The notes below the pieces were generated by a model. That model was not told where the DNA came from and made no database searches. It saw only the letters and a program-made list of their open reading frames with translations. DNA of 34,102 nt from an uncultured Selenomonadales bacterium (GTDB taxonomy: Bacteria > Bacillota > Negativicutes > Selenomonadales > Selenomonadaceae). Positions 25,738 through 33,761 of this stretch are shown here, one piece after another; the first letter of the stretch is position 1, and every line of letters begins with the position of its first letter. Made by a program: the position numbers and the translations under genes. The stretch lies in contig CALGGV010000103.1 in the NCBI GenBank assembly GCA_937915725.1, forward strand, positions 1-34,102, read 5' to 3'.

Positions 25738-28700
25738 CTATTTCAATTCAAGGCGAAAAGGTTCAGAGCCTTTTTGCGTTTCAGAAATTTCATCTAAATT
25801 TTTTGCAATGACGTATTCAATCACGTTGGATTTTACGGCGCGCAGAAAAACTTTCAAATCGGCGTTATGTTCGTCAAGCGTTACAATAATTCGTTTTGCC
25901 TTTTGAACGTCCATTTTGTCAGAAACTGCCTCCGGTAAATCGCTATACAGAATTTCAAAATTATTTCCCGCGTCGATAAATTCGTACCACACGCCAAATT
26001 TTGTATTTTTGTTAATGATAGTTTTAAATTTACGCTTTTTGTTTCTGCCAATGTAAAATTGAAATGAAGTTTCTTCAGCATTTGGCGTAATGTGCGTAAT
26101 TTTAATGTTGCCGCTGTCTCTGCACTTCAAAAGACCGAATGCAACGCCGGTTTTTCCGGTAGGCGCGGCAATATCATTTGGGTTGACTTCAAAACCGCGT
26201 TGTTTTTGAATTTCCCGCGCCGCGTCAGTTCCCAACGCAGGATAAATTTTAAATTGCGGCATTTCGTCTTGTGAAACACCGAGAATTTTTGCGGCTTTAC
26301 TTTCAAAGGAAATATTTCCTTCAGGTACATTTTTTATAGCGGATTCTTCAGCTGAAATATTTTCTTCAGCAGGATTTTCTTCAGAAATTTTTTCTTGTCC
26401 CAAATATTCGGCGAAAATTTCTGTAACGAGTTTAGATTTTGAAGAATTACCTGCAAGGAAAATTGAAATTTCATCAATATCTTCAAGCGGCAAAATTCCG
26501 GATTCTTCATCGGCTGTACCGGCAAAAAAAGCCTCTCTCATTGCCACGAAGAAATTTTCAATTCCCTGTTCGATTCTGTCGCGCAGGATTTTTTTCAAGT
26601 CAAGTTTAACTCCATTTTCAAACGCCGTATGCAAAACAATACCGGTTAATGGTTTTTCGTCTTTTTTATCAGTGCAAAGTGAAATTTCAATTCCCTTATC
26701 GCCGTCAAGAATATCTTTAGCCTCTTTGCTGTCGGGGTCTTCCCAAACGGGGCGCAATTTTTCGGCTAGGTTGTGCATATTCAAATGTGCCTCTTGAGAA
26801 TCTTTAATCAGCATTGCACTTCCAACAAAATCTTTTTTATCGGCGGCAAATGTGAAGGGAATTTTTCCAACTCCTGTATTATCATCTTTTTTGGGATTTA
26901 ACAAAGTTTCTTGATTAGCCTTGAAAACTTCAAACGCCAAAAGTTGTAAAAGATTTTCGCCGCCTAAAGTTTTATCGCCATTTTCGCCGAAGTGTACCAA
27001 TGAATAATCGTACCTGTCAAGTTCGGATTATCTAAAAACTCCAAAATCAAAATCAGTAGTACCGCCGCCAAAATCAAAGACTGCATAATAAAATTCTTCA
27101 TCGTCTTCAGGATCAAAATTATATTCTTGCAAGGCGGTTATTGCATAAGCGGCTGGTTCACTTGCGCCATCTTGCACATTGAAACTTTTCATTGCAGTTT
27201 CATTCGACAAAAGAGCCGTCGGCAAAGATTTTTTCAAGCCGCGCCTAAAAGCTTGCCGCATTCTAAGGCGTACGTCGTTATCGTAGGTTACGGGAAATGA
27301 CATTATATAATTTAGAAAAATTCTTTTTTCCTGTAGCATATTGTTGATATACAAGCCGAGATAATAGGCGTAATATTCCAGCGGATTAATTTCGTCGCGC
27401 AGTTCCATAAAAGGCGGCAATTCTGCAACAACGCCGTTACTGTCTTTAATTTTTACGCGGTCTTTGGAGCCGCACCAATGCTTTAACCCGGTAAGGAACG
27501 AATAATAAAATTCGCTGTTACTGCCGCCGAGATTTTCAAAGGCGGTATGTGAAACTGTAACATCATTCCATTTAGTTTTTGGACGCCCTGCCCGCGCCTT
27601 GTAAGCGTCAATAAAATTTTTCAGATTTATAAATTGAATTACTGTAGGATTTTCATAATTTTTGGCTTTAACGCCCTTGCTGTAATTGCCGCTGCCAACT
27701 TGCAACGGGATAATTTGCAACTGATCATTTTCGTATACAACAACGGTTGACTTTGTGCCGAAATCTATTGCAACAATTCCATGATTAATATCGTCAACGG
27801 GGTCTCGCGCCGTCATTCCTTCGGCAAGGGTAATTTCGCCGGCTTTTTCTTCGCCCGCGCCGTAGTCCCATAAATCCCAATGCCCGCGATTAGGGTCGAT
27901 TAAAATATTTGCGTCGTAGGGGTCGAGTTCTGCGCGAATATAATCCCCGTTTAAAAGTTCGTCGCGCAGTTCATTTAAAAATTCGTTGCTTGCTGAAACT
28001 GTATTTGCGGCAAGAATTTTTTTTGCGTCCGGCAGAAAATCAAATTCTTTTCCCGTTAAAACTTCATCAAAAATTTTATCTTGATTGAGAGAAATTTTAT
28101 CTGCATTAGCTGTCAGATAATCTTTGTATTTTGAATAAAAAGTTTTTAATTCGCCAAAAAGTTTTTTAGTTTGTTCAGATTGAAAAGTACTGGGCGTTAA
28201 ATCATATTCAATCCATTTCAAAATTGCACGGGGAGCGTTGCCTGTAGTATCTTCTGCGCCAAAACGATAAATAGGAATTGACCAAACACTGTCGCTCCAA
28301 CCGTCACCGTGATATTTCCAGTCACCACGATATGTATTGTAATAAGCGTACCTTGTATCTTTTATTACAGTTAATCCGTACCAGTTGGTACCGCAAACTC
28401 GAATAAAATTGCCGTCATTAAAATATCTGGTTTTTTTCACAAATGATATAATAGTTTCATCCAAAGTAGGTAATTCACCTTTAAATCCTGAAAATTCAAG
28501 GTTATTTAATAAATTTGTATTGTAAGTATAATTACCATATTGATAATCACAATTTCTTTTTTCTAAATTTGGGAACAATCCGAAAACGTCGTTATTGTAG
28601 TAAACGTCTTTGTTTCCCATATAAATCCATTCATCAGCATTAAAGCGATTAGTAAATTCAATACACAACACAGAAAATTTATCTTCAATACCGGCGGCAA

Positions 28701-28788
28701 ATTGGGCAAGTAATCTTTTCAATTCTGTATGTTTAAAAATTTGAAGATTTTCTGCAGATACCGGCAACTTTGTAATAATTTTAGTCAT
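25738..28788 (-). pseudogene. Hsp70-like ATPase gene interrupted by one in-frame TAA
   Basis: Read through, this is a ~1016-residue protein. Residues 1-335 are a unique, Tyr/Trp/Asn-rich N-terminal region. The ATPase domain starts with VAIDFGTKSTVVVYE (338-353) and reaches phosphate-2 VFDFGGGTTDFDFG. The TAA (27028-27030) follows four codons later, after VFR. The same frame continues without a shift through SELDRYDYS and HFGENGDKTLGGENLL, normal Hsp70 sequence, for 430 more codons. Two half-ORFs therefore appear: 27028-28788 and 25738-27000, the latter only by using an internal TTG without a good ribosome binding site. A recent nonsense mutation, a sequencing error or read-through could all explain this. 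The ATG follows AGGAG. Confidence 0.82.
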
Positions 28789-28797
28789 AAATTTCTC

Positions 28798-29607
28798 CTA
28801 GCCAATGAAAACCAAACTCGGTCTGACAATTTTACCTGTTCTGGAAAATTTGTAGCCGACAAGCAAAACATTTTTAACTGCGCCGGATTGTGCGCTGTTT
28901 GAAGTCTTTCTCATTTCGTCAGAATCAAAGCTATTTCCTGCTTGAGTGTTCAATCTTGAATAAATTTTTTCACGTCGCCCGCTGTTTGTGGCGTCAAATG
29001 CAAATTCAAACAATTCGCGCAGAATTTCAATTTCGGCGGCGTCCGCGCCGTTATTAATCGCCGTAGCAACATAATCAAAAAGCGATTCAAGATGCCCTTC
29101 TTGCAAAACACCCGCCAAAAAACTTGTAGGCGAATTTTCCGCGCCAAAAATTCCTTCGAGTCCAAATTTGGTATTGCCGGAAAGTTTTTTGTAGGAATTG
29201 TAGACTTTTTCAAGTTCAGAATAATTTTCTACGTAATTTTGAAGAATTTCATTTTGCTTGTAAAACAGCGGCAAAATTTCTTCAAGTGAACTTTCCAACG
29301 CCAAATTTTGTTTATCGACTTGCCGCAATTCCTTTCCAATATCCTCTAATCTTTCATAGAGACTGGAAATATTTTGAGAAAGATTTTTAACTTTTGCGGA
29401 TTTATCGGCAAGTTCAGATTCAAGGCGGGAATTTTCTTTCTTAAAATCCTCAAGCGAAATTTGCGCCGCGTCATAATCCTGTTGCAATTTGTCAAAATCT
29501 TTTTTTGCAACGTAATCATCAAGATTGAAAAGCGATTTTCTAATTTCAAAAAGGTTATTTTTTATGACGGCTAAAACTTTTACCGCAAAATCTTTATCGT
29601 TATCCAA
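28798..29607 (-). CDS. Coiled-coil protein with a GrpE-like C-terminus; first gene of the core locus
   Basis: 269 residues. Residues ~40-150 are coiled coil (DFKKENSRLESELADKSAKV region), followed by a short helical region and a C-terminal strand pair, VLLVGYKFSRTGKIVRPSLV. This matches the end of GrpE ('V..V...GY....rVlRPA.V.V'), preceded by FDSDEM as in GrpE's 'FDP..HEA'. GrpE exchanges nucleotide on Hsp70, and the next gene encodes an Hsp70, so a dedicated exchange factor is likely. I chose the TTG at 29607 because GGAGGGG lies six bases upstream; an ATG at 29670 lacks such a site and would add 21 residues. Confidence 0.75.
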   Translation of the reverse strand: MDNDKDFAVKVLAVIKNNLFEIRKSLFNLDDYVAKKDFDKLQQDYDAAQISLEDFKKENSRLESELADKSAKVKNLSQNISSLYERLEDIGKELRQVDKQNLALESSLEEILPLFYKQNEILQNYVENYSELEKVYNSYKKLSGNTKFGLEGIFGAENSPTSFLAGVLQEGHLESLFDYVATAINNGADAAEIEILRELFEFAFDATNSGRREKIYSRLNTQAGNSFDSDEMRKTSNSAQSGAVKNVLLVGYKFSRTGKIVRPSLVFIG

Positions 29608-29635
29608 AAATTTCCCCTCCAAAATTCTTGTTAAT

Positions 29636-29673
29636 ATTCTACACCAATGAAAAAAAATTTGTTGTCCCATTGG
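29636..29673 (-). promoter_or_regulatory. Candidate promoter and operator of the core locus
   Basis: On the minus strand a TAGAAT -10 (29636-29641) precedes the first core gene by about 30 bp. Just upstream is an inverted repeat, CCAATG (29644-29649) and CATTGG (29668-29673), 24 bp centre to centre, covering the -35 zone. No good -35 hexamer is visible, which would suit an activator or repressor site. Confidence 0.35.
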
Positions 29674-29705
29674 AACAATTTTTAAAATTTTTTTGAGTTT
29701 AAAGT

Positions 29706-30563
29706 CTATTTTTCAAAGAAATTTTTAAAGCGTTCAATCTTTGAAAAATTTTCTGCGAAATTTGGGAAGTCATAGGCGATTCTGCCCGCGCAGTCTCTGC
29801 AAAATTTTTCAGCCTCAAGCGGATTTTCGCGCAGAAATTGTTTGTAGCCCCAGATATGCGTATAAAAATTTTGTTCGCCGCTAAAAAGTTCAGGCAAGGT
29901 TGACAAGTTGTGAATTTTGACGCCGCAAATTTCGGCGCACATTGAAAACCAGCGTTGCTCCACAAAAACCATATACGGCAATAAATCCCAGCCGTTTTGA
30001 TTTTCATAGGGCGCGGCGGCGTTCATGAATTCAAATGCAAACGCCCTGTACTTTGTAATAAAATTTTCGTTGCCGAAATATACAAATGCCGCGTTGCACG
30101 GCTCCAAATTCCAATTCAAATTTTCAGGAAAAGTAAAATCGTTGTCGAAATGGAAAAAATCTGCGCGAGGGTAGCAAGGTAAATCTTTACTTTCACGATG
30201 AATCACGGCAAGTTCATTTTTAAACCTGTCGAAATTTAGCGGTTGCCACAAAATAAAATCTAAGTCAATGCTGACGCAGGGCGCGGGATTGTAAGCCAGC
30301 GCAAAAATTTTAGCCCCTGCCCAAAAAATATTTTCGTCAATACCCAAATTATCCATTACGTTTAAGGAAGTGTAGACGCCGTCCCAAATTTCCAAAATCC
30401 CCGCGTCTTCCAAAATTTTTTTGCCGGTTGAATCAGTGTACAAAAAAATTTCGCCGTTATATTTTTTCCATTCCAGCGCAGATAAAATCATTGTACAAAT
30501 TTCAAAATCTGCAAGTTGAAAATCCGGATTATTTCTTGTGCGTAAAGTTTGAAAAGCTCTCAT
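29706..30563 (-). CDS. Putative glycosyltransferase-like protein (DUF6734-like)
   Basis: 285 residues. The layout resembles GT-A-like DUF6734 proteins: an N-terminal strand region, LYTDSTGKKILEDAGILEIW (nucleotide-sugar-fold-like), then IFWAGAKIFALAY and a DxD-type motif in SIDLDFILWQPL near residue 97, which in glycosyltransferases holds the metal and the sugar nucleotide. A later NAAFVYFGN segment fits an acceptor region. Donor and acceptor are unknown. It follows the 362-residue gene by nine bases, so the two form an operon. A role in decorating envelope or apparatus proteins is only a guess. Confidence 0.55.
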   Translation of the reverse strand: MRAFQTLRTRNNPDFQLADFEICTMILSALEWKKYNGEIFLYTDSTGKKILEDAGILEIWDGVYTSLNVMDNLGIDENIFWAGAKIFALAYNPAPCVSIDLDFILWQPLNFDRFKNELAVIHRESKDLPCYPRADFFHFDNDFTFPENLNWNLEPCNAAFVYFGNENFITKYRAFAFEFMNAAAPYENQNGWDLLPYMVFVEQRWFSMCAEICGVKIHNLSTLPELFSGEQNFYTHIWGYKQFLRENPLEAEKFCRDCAGRIAYDFPNFAENFSKIERFKNFFEK

Positions 30564-30572
30564 TACAACCTC

Positions 30573-31661
30573 TCAATCTTTGTAAGCCGTGATAATATCT
30601 AAGCCGTAACCTACACCAAAAAAATTTGAAGTGGCGGCGGCTGAAATTTTCTTTTTCAGTGCGCGCAAAATACTTTCAATGGCGATTCTGCCGAGCGTGT
30701 TTGTTTCAAAATACAAATTTAAAATTGTCAATTTGCCGTCGCAGTAGGTAAAATCTGCGAAAATTTGAAGTTTGCGTTCATTGTTGTAAAGTTGTTCAGC
30801 AAATTTTGGCGCAAGATTTAAATAAAAATTTCTGTCCTGCGCGAAGTCCTTAAAAATGGAAATGTATTCAAAATTCCATTGCGGCTGAAGTAAAAATCTG
30901 CCTTCTTCGTAATTGTAATTTGTATCGACAAGCAAAACTGCGCCAACTGCCGCGCCTCTAATATCTTCAGCGCGCCTCGTGAAATTTTGGGCGGATTCAA
31001 AAGGATAACGCCCGCGCATAATTTCAAAAATTTCTTGGAGCGTAGGACGAACGCCGAGAGTTTTTTTAGTGCCGTTGAGAATTTTAATATTTTTGGAATT
31101 GTCCATTTTCAAAGTTATTGGGTAATGAATGTAAATTTGTAAATCCTCAAGAATAATATTGCGTTCGTCAAGGTCAACGTCATTATCGCAGGTAAAATCG
31201 ATAATTGCGTTGTTGCAGCCAATGTAAGTTTTATTTTTAATTTCGATTGAAATTTTAAATTCTGCGCCATAAAGATAAAGAATTTCCGCGCCGCTTTTCA
31301 ACGCCTGTACAAGTTCATTTTGATTTTCAACGTAAGCAACATTTGAGCCGCTGTCAGCATATTTGGCGAATAATTCTTTGCGCTGATTTTTGCTGACAAA
31401 TGCTGAAATTTCGTCGAGTTCGGCGGTATTTAATTTTGACAATTCCAAATTAAAAATTTTGCAAATTAAAAGTTTCAATTCGGCGTCAGTAACTTCATCA
31501 TCAAGCGCGCCGGAAATTTTTTTAATTTCGTCGTGATAAAAATTTTCGTCAAGCCATTCAAGTAAATCTTTTTCCCTAGCAAATTTCGCAATTTCTGTCA
31601 AAGAAAAAGTTTCTTTCAATTCTTCCAACGAGCGGCAGTCATACAAAGTTTTTTGATTCAT
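30573..31661 (-). CDS. Unknown protein with an N-terminal helical module
   Basis: 362 residues. Residues ~15-75 form a helical module (FSLTEIAKFAREKDLLEWL, then FYHDEIKKISGALDDEVTDAE) of a type I have seen at the N-terminus of assorted bacterial signalling or accessory proteins, but cannot name. The middle has a short beta-helix-like stretch (EIKNKTYIGCNNAIIDF, then KNIKILNGT), and the C-terminal ~130 residues are mixed alpha/beta. No catalytic motif is seen. The ATG at 31661 has GGGAGGT upstream. It is the first gene of a two-gene operon divergent from the TerF-like gene, with its own good promoter. Confidence 0.7.
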   Translation of the reverse strand: MNQKTLYDCRSLEELKETFSLTEIAKFAREKDLLEWLDENFYHDEIKKISGALDDEVTDAELKLLICKIFNLELSKLNTAELDEISAFVSKNQRKELFAKYADSGSNVAYVENQNELVQALKSGAEILYLYGAEFKISIEIKNKTYIGCNNAIIDFTCDNDVDLDERNIILEDLQIYIHYPITLKMDNSKNIKILNGTKKTLGVRPTLQEIFEIMRGRYPFESAQNFTRRAEDIRGAAVGAVLLVDTNYNYEEGRFLLQPQWNFEYISIFKDFAQDRNFYLNLAPKFAEQLYNNERKLQIFADFTYCDGKLTILNLYFETNTLGRIAIESILRALKKKISAAATSNFFGVGYGLDIITAYKD

Positions 31662-31691
31662 AAAAATACCTCCCAAATTTTTTACCGAAAG

Positions 31692-31719
31692 ATTTTAACA
31701 CAGCTGTAAAAATTCTCAA
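31692..31719 (-). promoter_or_regulatory. Sigma-A-like promoter of the 362-residue gene
   Basis: The minus strand reads TTGAGA (31714-31719), a 16-bp spacer containing CAGCTG, then TAAAAT (31692-31697) preceded by TGT, an extended -10. The start codon is about 30 bp downstream. Confidence 0.65.
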
Positions 31720-31730
31720 TATGGTAGATT

Positions 31731-31758
31731 TTGGAAAATTTTTTTTGTATAGTATAAT
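31731..31758 (+). promoter_or_regulatory. Sigma-A-like promoter of the TerF-like gene
   Basis: TTGGAA (31731-31736), a 16-bp spacer and a perfect TATAAT (31753-31758). An AGGAGG ribosome binding site at 31771-31776 and the TTG start follow. It lies back to back with the promoter of the divergent gene, so the pair may be co-regulated. Confidence 0.7.
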
Positions 31759-31784
31759 AACAGAAAATCGAGGAGGCGATAAAT

Positions 31785-33020
31785 TTGAAAGCACAAAGAG
31801 GCACCAGAGACAATTTAGAAAAATATTTTGATTTAAGTAAACCGCTGAAAATTAAATTGCAGATTAACGGCGAGGAAGTTTACGATTTTACTTGTTTTGG
31901 AATAGATTCAAATGAAAAACTTTCTGATGACAGATATATGATTTTTTACAATCAAAAATCTTCGCCGCAAAACGAAATTAGCTATTCAGAAATTGGCGGC
32001 GGCGCAGAATTTAAAATTAAACTTGAAAAAATTCCGGATACGATTCAAAAATTAGTTTTTACCGGCAGTATCGACGGCGTGGGCAAAATGGGCGAAATTT
32101 CCGCGTGTAAAATTTTTATTGAGCAAAAAGATAGAGAAAGTATTTTTGTATCATTTACCGGCGCAGATTTTGAAAATGAAAAAGCCGTTACTGCGCTTGA
32201 AATTTATCGCAAAAACGGCTGGCGGTTTAATATAATTGCACGCGGCTTTGACGGCGGCTTGGACGCGCTTTTAAAATTTTACGGCGGTGAACAAGTAGAA
32301 AATTCTCAACCTGCGCCCGCGCCTAAAAAAATTTCACTGGAAAAGAAAATTTCTGAAGGTGCGCCCAAATTAATTTCACTGGTTAAACCTTTGAAAGTTG
32401 AACTTGAAAAAAGAAATTTGCAGGAAGTTGAGGCGAAAGTCGCACTGGTAATGGATATTTCCGGCTCCATGCATATGAGTTATAAAGATGGTACAGTTCA
32501 AGAAATTGTAAATAAAATTGTACCGCTTGCCGTGCAATTTGACGACGACGGCGAATTAGATTTTTGGTATTACGGCTCCACTTGTCGGCGGATGCCTTCA
32601 GTTAATCTGAGAAATTATGAACGTGCTGTCCCCGCTGATTGGAAAAATCTTAGGACTGATTTAGGCGGCGTAAACAATGAACCGGCAGTTATCAAGGAAG
32701 TTATTGAAGAGTACGCAAAAATAAAAATTCCCGCCTACGTAACTTTCATTACTGATGGCGGGGTTTCACGTACGAACGAAATAAAAAATTTGTTAATCAG
32801 CGCGTCAAGGTTGCCGATTTTTTGGCAATTTGTAGGGGTGCGCGGCAGTGGCTACGGCGTGCTTGAGAAATTGGATAATTTAGAAGGGCGATATGTCGAT
32901 AATGCTAATTTTTTTGCACTTGACGATTTTAAAACCGTTCCAAATTCAGAATTGTATTCACGCCTGCTGAATGAATTTCCAATTTGGCTGAAAGAAATTA
33001 AGCGCAAGGGGATTATTTAG
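31785..33020 (+). CDS. TerD-vWA fusion protein (TerF-like)
   Basis: 411 residues. Residues 1 to ~170 are a TerD/CABP-type domain: GIDSNEKLSDDRYMIFYNQ (39-57, with the acidic calcium-binding residues), then a beta core, ending RKNGWRFNIIARGFDGGL. A Pro/Lys linker (175-210) joins it to a C-terminal vWA domain of the TerF kind, with MIDAS DISGS at 224-228 and TDGG near residue 325. TerF has this domain order and about this length. Ter proteins act in envelope-associated responses to tellurite, phage and other stress; what this copy senses is unknown. It has no signal peptide. The start is TTG after AGGAGG. The vWA domain recalls that of the DnaK-vWA protein. Confidence 0.85.
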   Translation: MKAQRGTRDNLEKYFDLSKPLKIKLQINGEEVYDFTCFGIDSNEKLSDDRYMIFYNQKSSPQNEISYSEIGGGAEFKIKLEKIPDTIQKLVFTGSIDGVGKMGEISACKIFIEQKDRESIFVSFTGADFENEKAVTALEIYRKNGWRFNIIARGFDGGLDALLKFYGGEQVENSQPAPAPKKISLEKKISEGAPKLISLVKPLKVELEKRNLQEVEAKVALVMDISGSMHMSYKDGTVQEIVNKIVPLAVQFDDDGELDFWYYGSTCRRMPSVNLRNYERAVPADWKNLRTDLGGVNNEPAVIKEVIEEYAKIKIPAYVTFITDGGVSRTNEIKNLLISASRLPIFWQFVGVRGSGYGVLEKLDNLEGRYVDNANFFALDDFKTVPNSELYSRLLNEFPIWLKEIKRKGII

Positions 33021-33034
33021 GCAAGAGGGAAAAA

Positions 33035-33125
33035 CTACTGCCTACTGCCTTTTGCCTACTGCCTTTTGCCTACTGCCTTTTGCCTACTGCCTACTGCCTT
33101 TTGCCTACTGCCTTTTGCCTACTGC
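33035..33125. repeat. Heptanucleotide tandem array
   Basis: Thirteen exact 7-bp units, eight CTACTGC and five CTTTTGC, without a gap. A degenerate fourteenth unit (CTATTTC) contains the nifU stop codon. It fills the space between the convergent TerF-like and nifU genes. Confidence 0.95.
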
Positions 33126-33500
33126 CTATTTCCTATTTTCATAATAATTTTGAACGGCGGCTTTAATCGCCTCTTCTGCCAAAACTGAACAATGCAATTT
33201 ATGAACGGGCAGACCGTCTAACGCCTCAGCAACGGCTTTATTTGTCAGCTGAAGGACTTCATTTAGCGGTTTGCCCTTAATCATTTCAGTTGCCATTGAA
33301 CTTGACGCAATAGCCGAGCCGCAGCCAAAAGTTTCAAACTTTACATCAGTAACAATATCATCATCAATTTTCAGATACATTTTCATAATATCGCCGCATT
33401 TGGCGTTTCCTACTTCGCCTACGCCGTCAGCATTTTCTATACTTCCAACGTTGCGCGGGTGGCGGAAATGATCCATTACTTTTTCACTATATAAAGCCAT
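33126..33500 (-). CDS. nifU: Fe-S cluster assembly scaffold NifU/IscU
   Basis: 124 residues, the usual size of IscU-type scaffolds. The three cluster-binding Cys are in GNAKCGD, FGCGSAIASSSMA and KLHCSVLAEEAI. The start YSEKVMDHFRHPRNVG is diagnostic. It assembles [2Fe-2S]/[4Fe-4S] clusters from sulfur delivered by the cysteine desulfurase encoded upstream. The ATG at 33500 has AGGAAG in front; an ATG 18 bases earlier lies before that site and would not be used. The stop codon lies in the edge of the heptanucleotide array. Confidence 0.95.
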   Translation of the reverse strand: MALYSEKVMDHFRHPRNVGSIENADGVGEVGNAKCGDIMKMYLKIDDDIVTDVKFETFGCGSAIASSSMATEMIKGKPLNEVLQLTNKAVAEALDGLPVHKLHCSVLAEEAIKAAVQNYYENRK

Positions 33501-33518
33501 TAATTTTCTTCCTTTCAT

Positions 33519-33761
33519 TTTTTATTTACAAGTCGGCATTTCTTTCTTTGAAATAATCACAAGCCAAAACGAAGTGCGGTGCGCGGCAGTTAATTTTTTT
33601 CAAAAAATTTCAGCACATTCTGCATGACTTCTGATTTTTTATAAAATTTTTCTGCAGTAATAAAAATATCGATTTTTTGGCGGAAAATATCAACGTAGCG
33701 CGTCGATTTTTAATTGAAGGTACTTTTATATCAAAAAACTTTTTAAAGGGGCTGATTTTGG
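33519..33761. other. 243-bp gap between nifS and nifU
   Basis: AT-rich, no supportable gene. It contains copy B of a dispersed repeat near its left end. The gap is long for a nifS-nifU pair, so nifU may have its own promoter here, but I could not pick a convincing one. Confidence 0.5.
33559..33589 (+). repeat. Dispersed intergenic repeat, copy B
   Basis: Matches the minus strand of 19042-19072 (shared blocks TCACAAGC, AAAACG, AGTGCGG). The flanks do not align convincingly, so only a ~30-bp core is shared. Confidence 0.45.

Noticed and set aside
25738..27000. An independent gene starting at the internal TTG after the TAA
   Set aside because: It begins in the middle of the Hsp70 ATPase fold, is in the same frame as the upstream half and lacks a good ribosome binding site.
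33035..33125. CRISPR array
   Set aside because: Units are 7 bp with no spacers and no cas genes nearby; it is a simple tandem array.
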